Source of the DNA: JACRFW01 sp964531745
GTDB lineage: Bacteria > Patescibacteriota > Patescibacteriia > Magasanikbacterales > GWA2-37-8
Length of the DNA: 11,738 nucleotides
Direction of reading: 5' to 3'
Assembly: GCA_964531745.1 (NCBI GenBank)
Contig: CAZHFX010000029.1
Location: 1 to 11,738, forward strand
The notes under the pieces were generated by a model. The model saw only the letters and a list, made by a program, of their open reading frames with translations. It was not told the origin of the DNA and did not search any database. This document shows, piece by piece, positions 10,957-11,738 of the stretch (positions are counted from its first letter, which is position 1; each line of letters begins with the position of its first letter). A program made the translations under genes and the position numbers.

Positions 10957-11196
10957 TCACGCCGCCTGCCGCGGCTGGATCACGATGCCGACGACATCAA
11001 CACACCGAACCTTTCTCACATTCCTGACTCCTTCCGGGTCGTCTTCCACGAAAATTGAGATCTCCGCTCTTCTGCCATTGATGATGTCCGGGATGTGCTC
11101 AAGCCGACCATGGATCGGCGGCCCGACTTTCCGGGAGACTTCCGCCATCCGGCCAACGCACTGCCTCGCTTCGCTCCATCTCGCTGTGCTCAACAT
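10957..11196 (-). CDS. 79-aa soluble protein of unknown function
   Basis: The product begins MLSTARWSEARQCVGRMAEV and ends VVGIVIQPRQAA. A first helix-like part (5-30, rich in Arg and Glu) is followed by a mixed region and likely strands, EISIFVEDD and KVRCVDVVGIVIQP. The frame is open to an ATG at 11235, but ATG 11196 is chosen because AAAGGAGG, a strong Shine-Dalgarno sequence, lies a few bases before it. A promoter (TTGACA-17-TAGGCT) lies about 50 bases further up. It is followed 7 bases later by the 56-aa gene. The family is not recognised. The Shine-Dalgarno sequence and GC-rich composition link it to the WAX2-like gene rather than to its neighbours. Confidence 0.6.
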   Translation of the reverse strand: MLSTARWSEARQCVGRMAEVSRKVGPPIHGRLEHIPDIINGRRAEISIFVEDDPEGVRNVRKVRCVDVVGIVIQPRQAA

Positions 11197-11246
11197 GTGC
11201 CCTCCTTTGGGGCGAAATGCGTGGTGAAAAAACAAAAATCAAAAAT

Positions 11247-11275
11247 AGCCTACCGCGAATAGACTGTCTTGTCAA
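11247..11275 (-). promoter_or_regulatory. Promoter for the two-gene small-protein operon
   Basis: On the minus strand, a perfect -35 TTGACA (11270-11275), a 17-base spacer and -10 TAGGCT (11247-11252) predict a start near 11240, with a leader of about 44 bases. It lies directly after the tyrS stop codon. Confidence 0.55.
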
Positions 11276-11287
11276 TTATTTTTGAAA

Positions 11288-11738
11288 TTATTTTACCTTC
11301 ACGAAGAACCGTTTGCCTTTTTGCACCACGCTTCCCTTTTTTACCTTGAGTGCAATATCCTCAACTTTTGTATCGTCTACTTTCACGCCGCCCTGCTCAA
11401 TGGCCCGGCGAGCCTCCGATGAACTCAATACGAGCTTGCTTTCCACGAGTACCGTGACGACATCGTAGGTGCTGGGTTTTATCTCCGCAATGTCGGTGGG
11501 TTTTTCATTTTCTTGAATGACACTGGCAAAATACTCTTGCCCATGCTTGGCTGCGGCTTCACCCAAAAATGTTTTGACGACCTCAAAGGCCAAAAGTTTT
11601 TTATACTTCATCGGCTCGGCTTTCACGTGTTTGTCTGAAAGTACTTCCACGCGAGTACAGAGCTCAAACCCGCTCCGGATCATGCCATCGGTCCAGCGCA
11701 TTACTTTACCAAACATATCTTCGGGCGAGTCAGAGAGC
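11288..11738 (-). CDS. tyrS: Tyrosine--tRNA ligase, C-terminal part (5' end outside window)
   Basis: TyrRS charges tRNA-Tyr with tyrosine. The visible 149 residues begin LSDSPEDMFGKVMRWTD, the conserved stretch just after the KMSKS loop of bacterial TyrRS, and the frame is open to the window edge. A helical linker follows, containing KKLLAFEVVKTFLGEAAAKHGQEYFASV. The C-terminal S4 RNA-binding domain (VTVLVESKLVLSSSEARRAIEQGGVKVDDTKVEDIALKVKKGSVVQKGKRFFVKVK in outline) grips the tRNA. The gene ends in TAA. The fragment is intact as far as it can be read. No clear hairpin terminator follows, and the next promoter begins within 12 bases. Confidence 0.95.
   Translation of the reverse strand, partial: LSDSPEDMFGKVMRWTDGMIRSGFELCTRVEVLSDKHVKAEPMKYKKLLAFEVVKTFLGEAAAKHGQEYFASVIQENEKPTDIAEIKPSTYDVVTVLVESKLVLSSSEARRAIEQGGVKVDDTKVEDIALKVKKGSVVQKGKRFFVKVK

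Noticed and set aside
1..11738. CRISPR array, insertion sequence or phage genes
   Set aside because: No regularly spaced repeats, transposase motifs or phage structural genes were seen. The accessory genes have no flanking inverted or target-site repeats that I could find.

Overview
The window reads like a reduced, gene-dense bacterial chromosome, most likely Candidatus Patescibacteria (Candidate Phyla Radiation, Parcubacteria-like). This is inferred from the style and mix of genes: an unusually long nucleoside diphosphate kinase, small membrane proteins of unknown function, SD-less and leaderless starts, and a two-CxxC L28. No phylogeny could be run. The standard code seems to apply, since TGA is used as a stop. 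Nearly every gene is on the minus strand. The clear exception is a short rpmB (bL28) gene on the plus strand at 757-933.

Layout, left to right. At 1-44 is the start of a minus-strand gene that runs out of the window, then an M50 (site-2-protease-like) membrane metallopeptidase. It shares a divergent promoter region with rpmB. Between rpmB and ndk (933-1202) lie a hairpin terminator, a candidate structured small RNA on the minus strand, and the ndk terminator. ndk has its own promoter. Next comes a compact minus-strand cluster: bactofilin, a diacylglycerol-kinase-family protein, tRNA-Leu(GAG), a two-helix membrane protein, a SAM methyltransferase, a three-helix membrane protein and a yraN-family nuclease gene. 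yraN is interrupted by an in-frame TAA. Upstream of this cluster is an orphan membrane histidine kinase whose promoter implies a leaderless mRNA.

At 6690-7937 is the most surprising gene, a membrane-anchored Rossmann/SDR protein. Its C-terminal two thirds resemble the WAX2/CER1/CER3 C-terminal domain of plant cuticular alkane synthesis and, more distantly, cyanobacterial acyl-ACP reductase. It has a strong Shine-Dalgarno sequence and a GC-richer, homopolymer-poor composition unlike its neighbours. Upstream is a MazF/PemK-type toxin-antitoxin pair with an operator-like palindrome, then argS with its promoter and terminator. A two-gene unit of small unknown proteins (79 and 56 aa) follows, again with SD sequences and the odd composition. 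The window ends inside tyrS.

How the genes work together. Housekeeping functions (tyrS, argS, tRNA-Leu, rpmB, ndk) are interleaved with envelope functions (bactofilin, lipid-kinase-like protein, M50 peptidase, histidine kinase) and with accessory insertions (toxin-antitoxin, WAX2-like gene, small-protein operon). Many promoters can be read directly as -35/17 bp/-10, with TATACT as a recurring -10. Most housekeeping starts have no Shine-Dalgarno sequence, whereas the accessory genes do.
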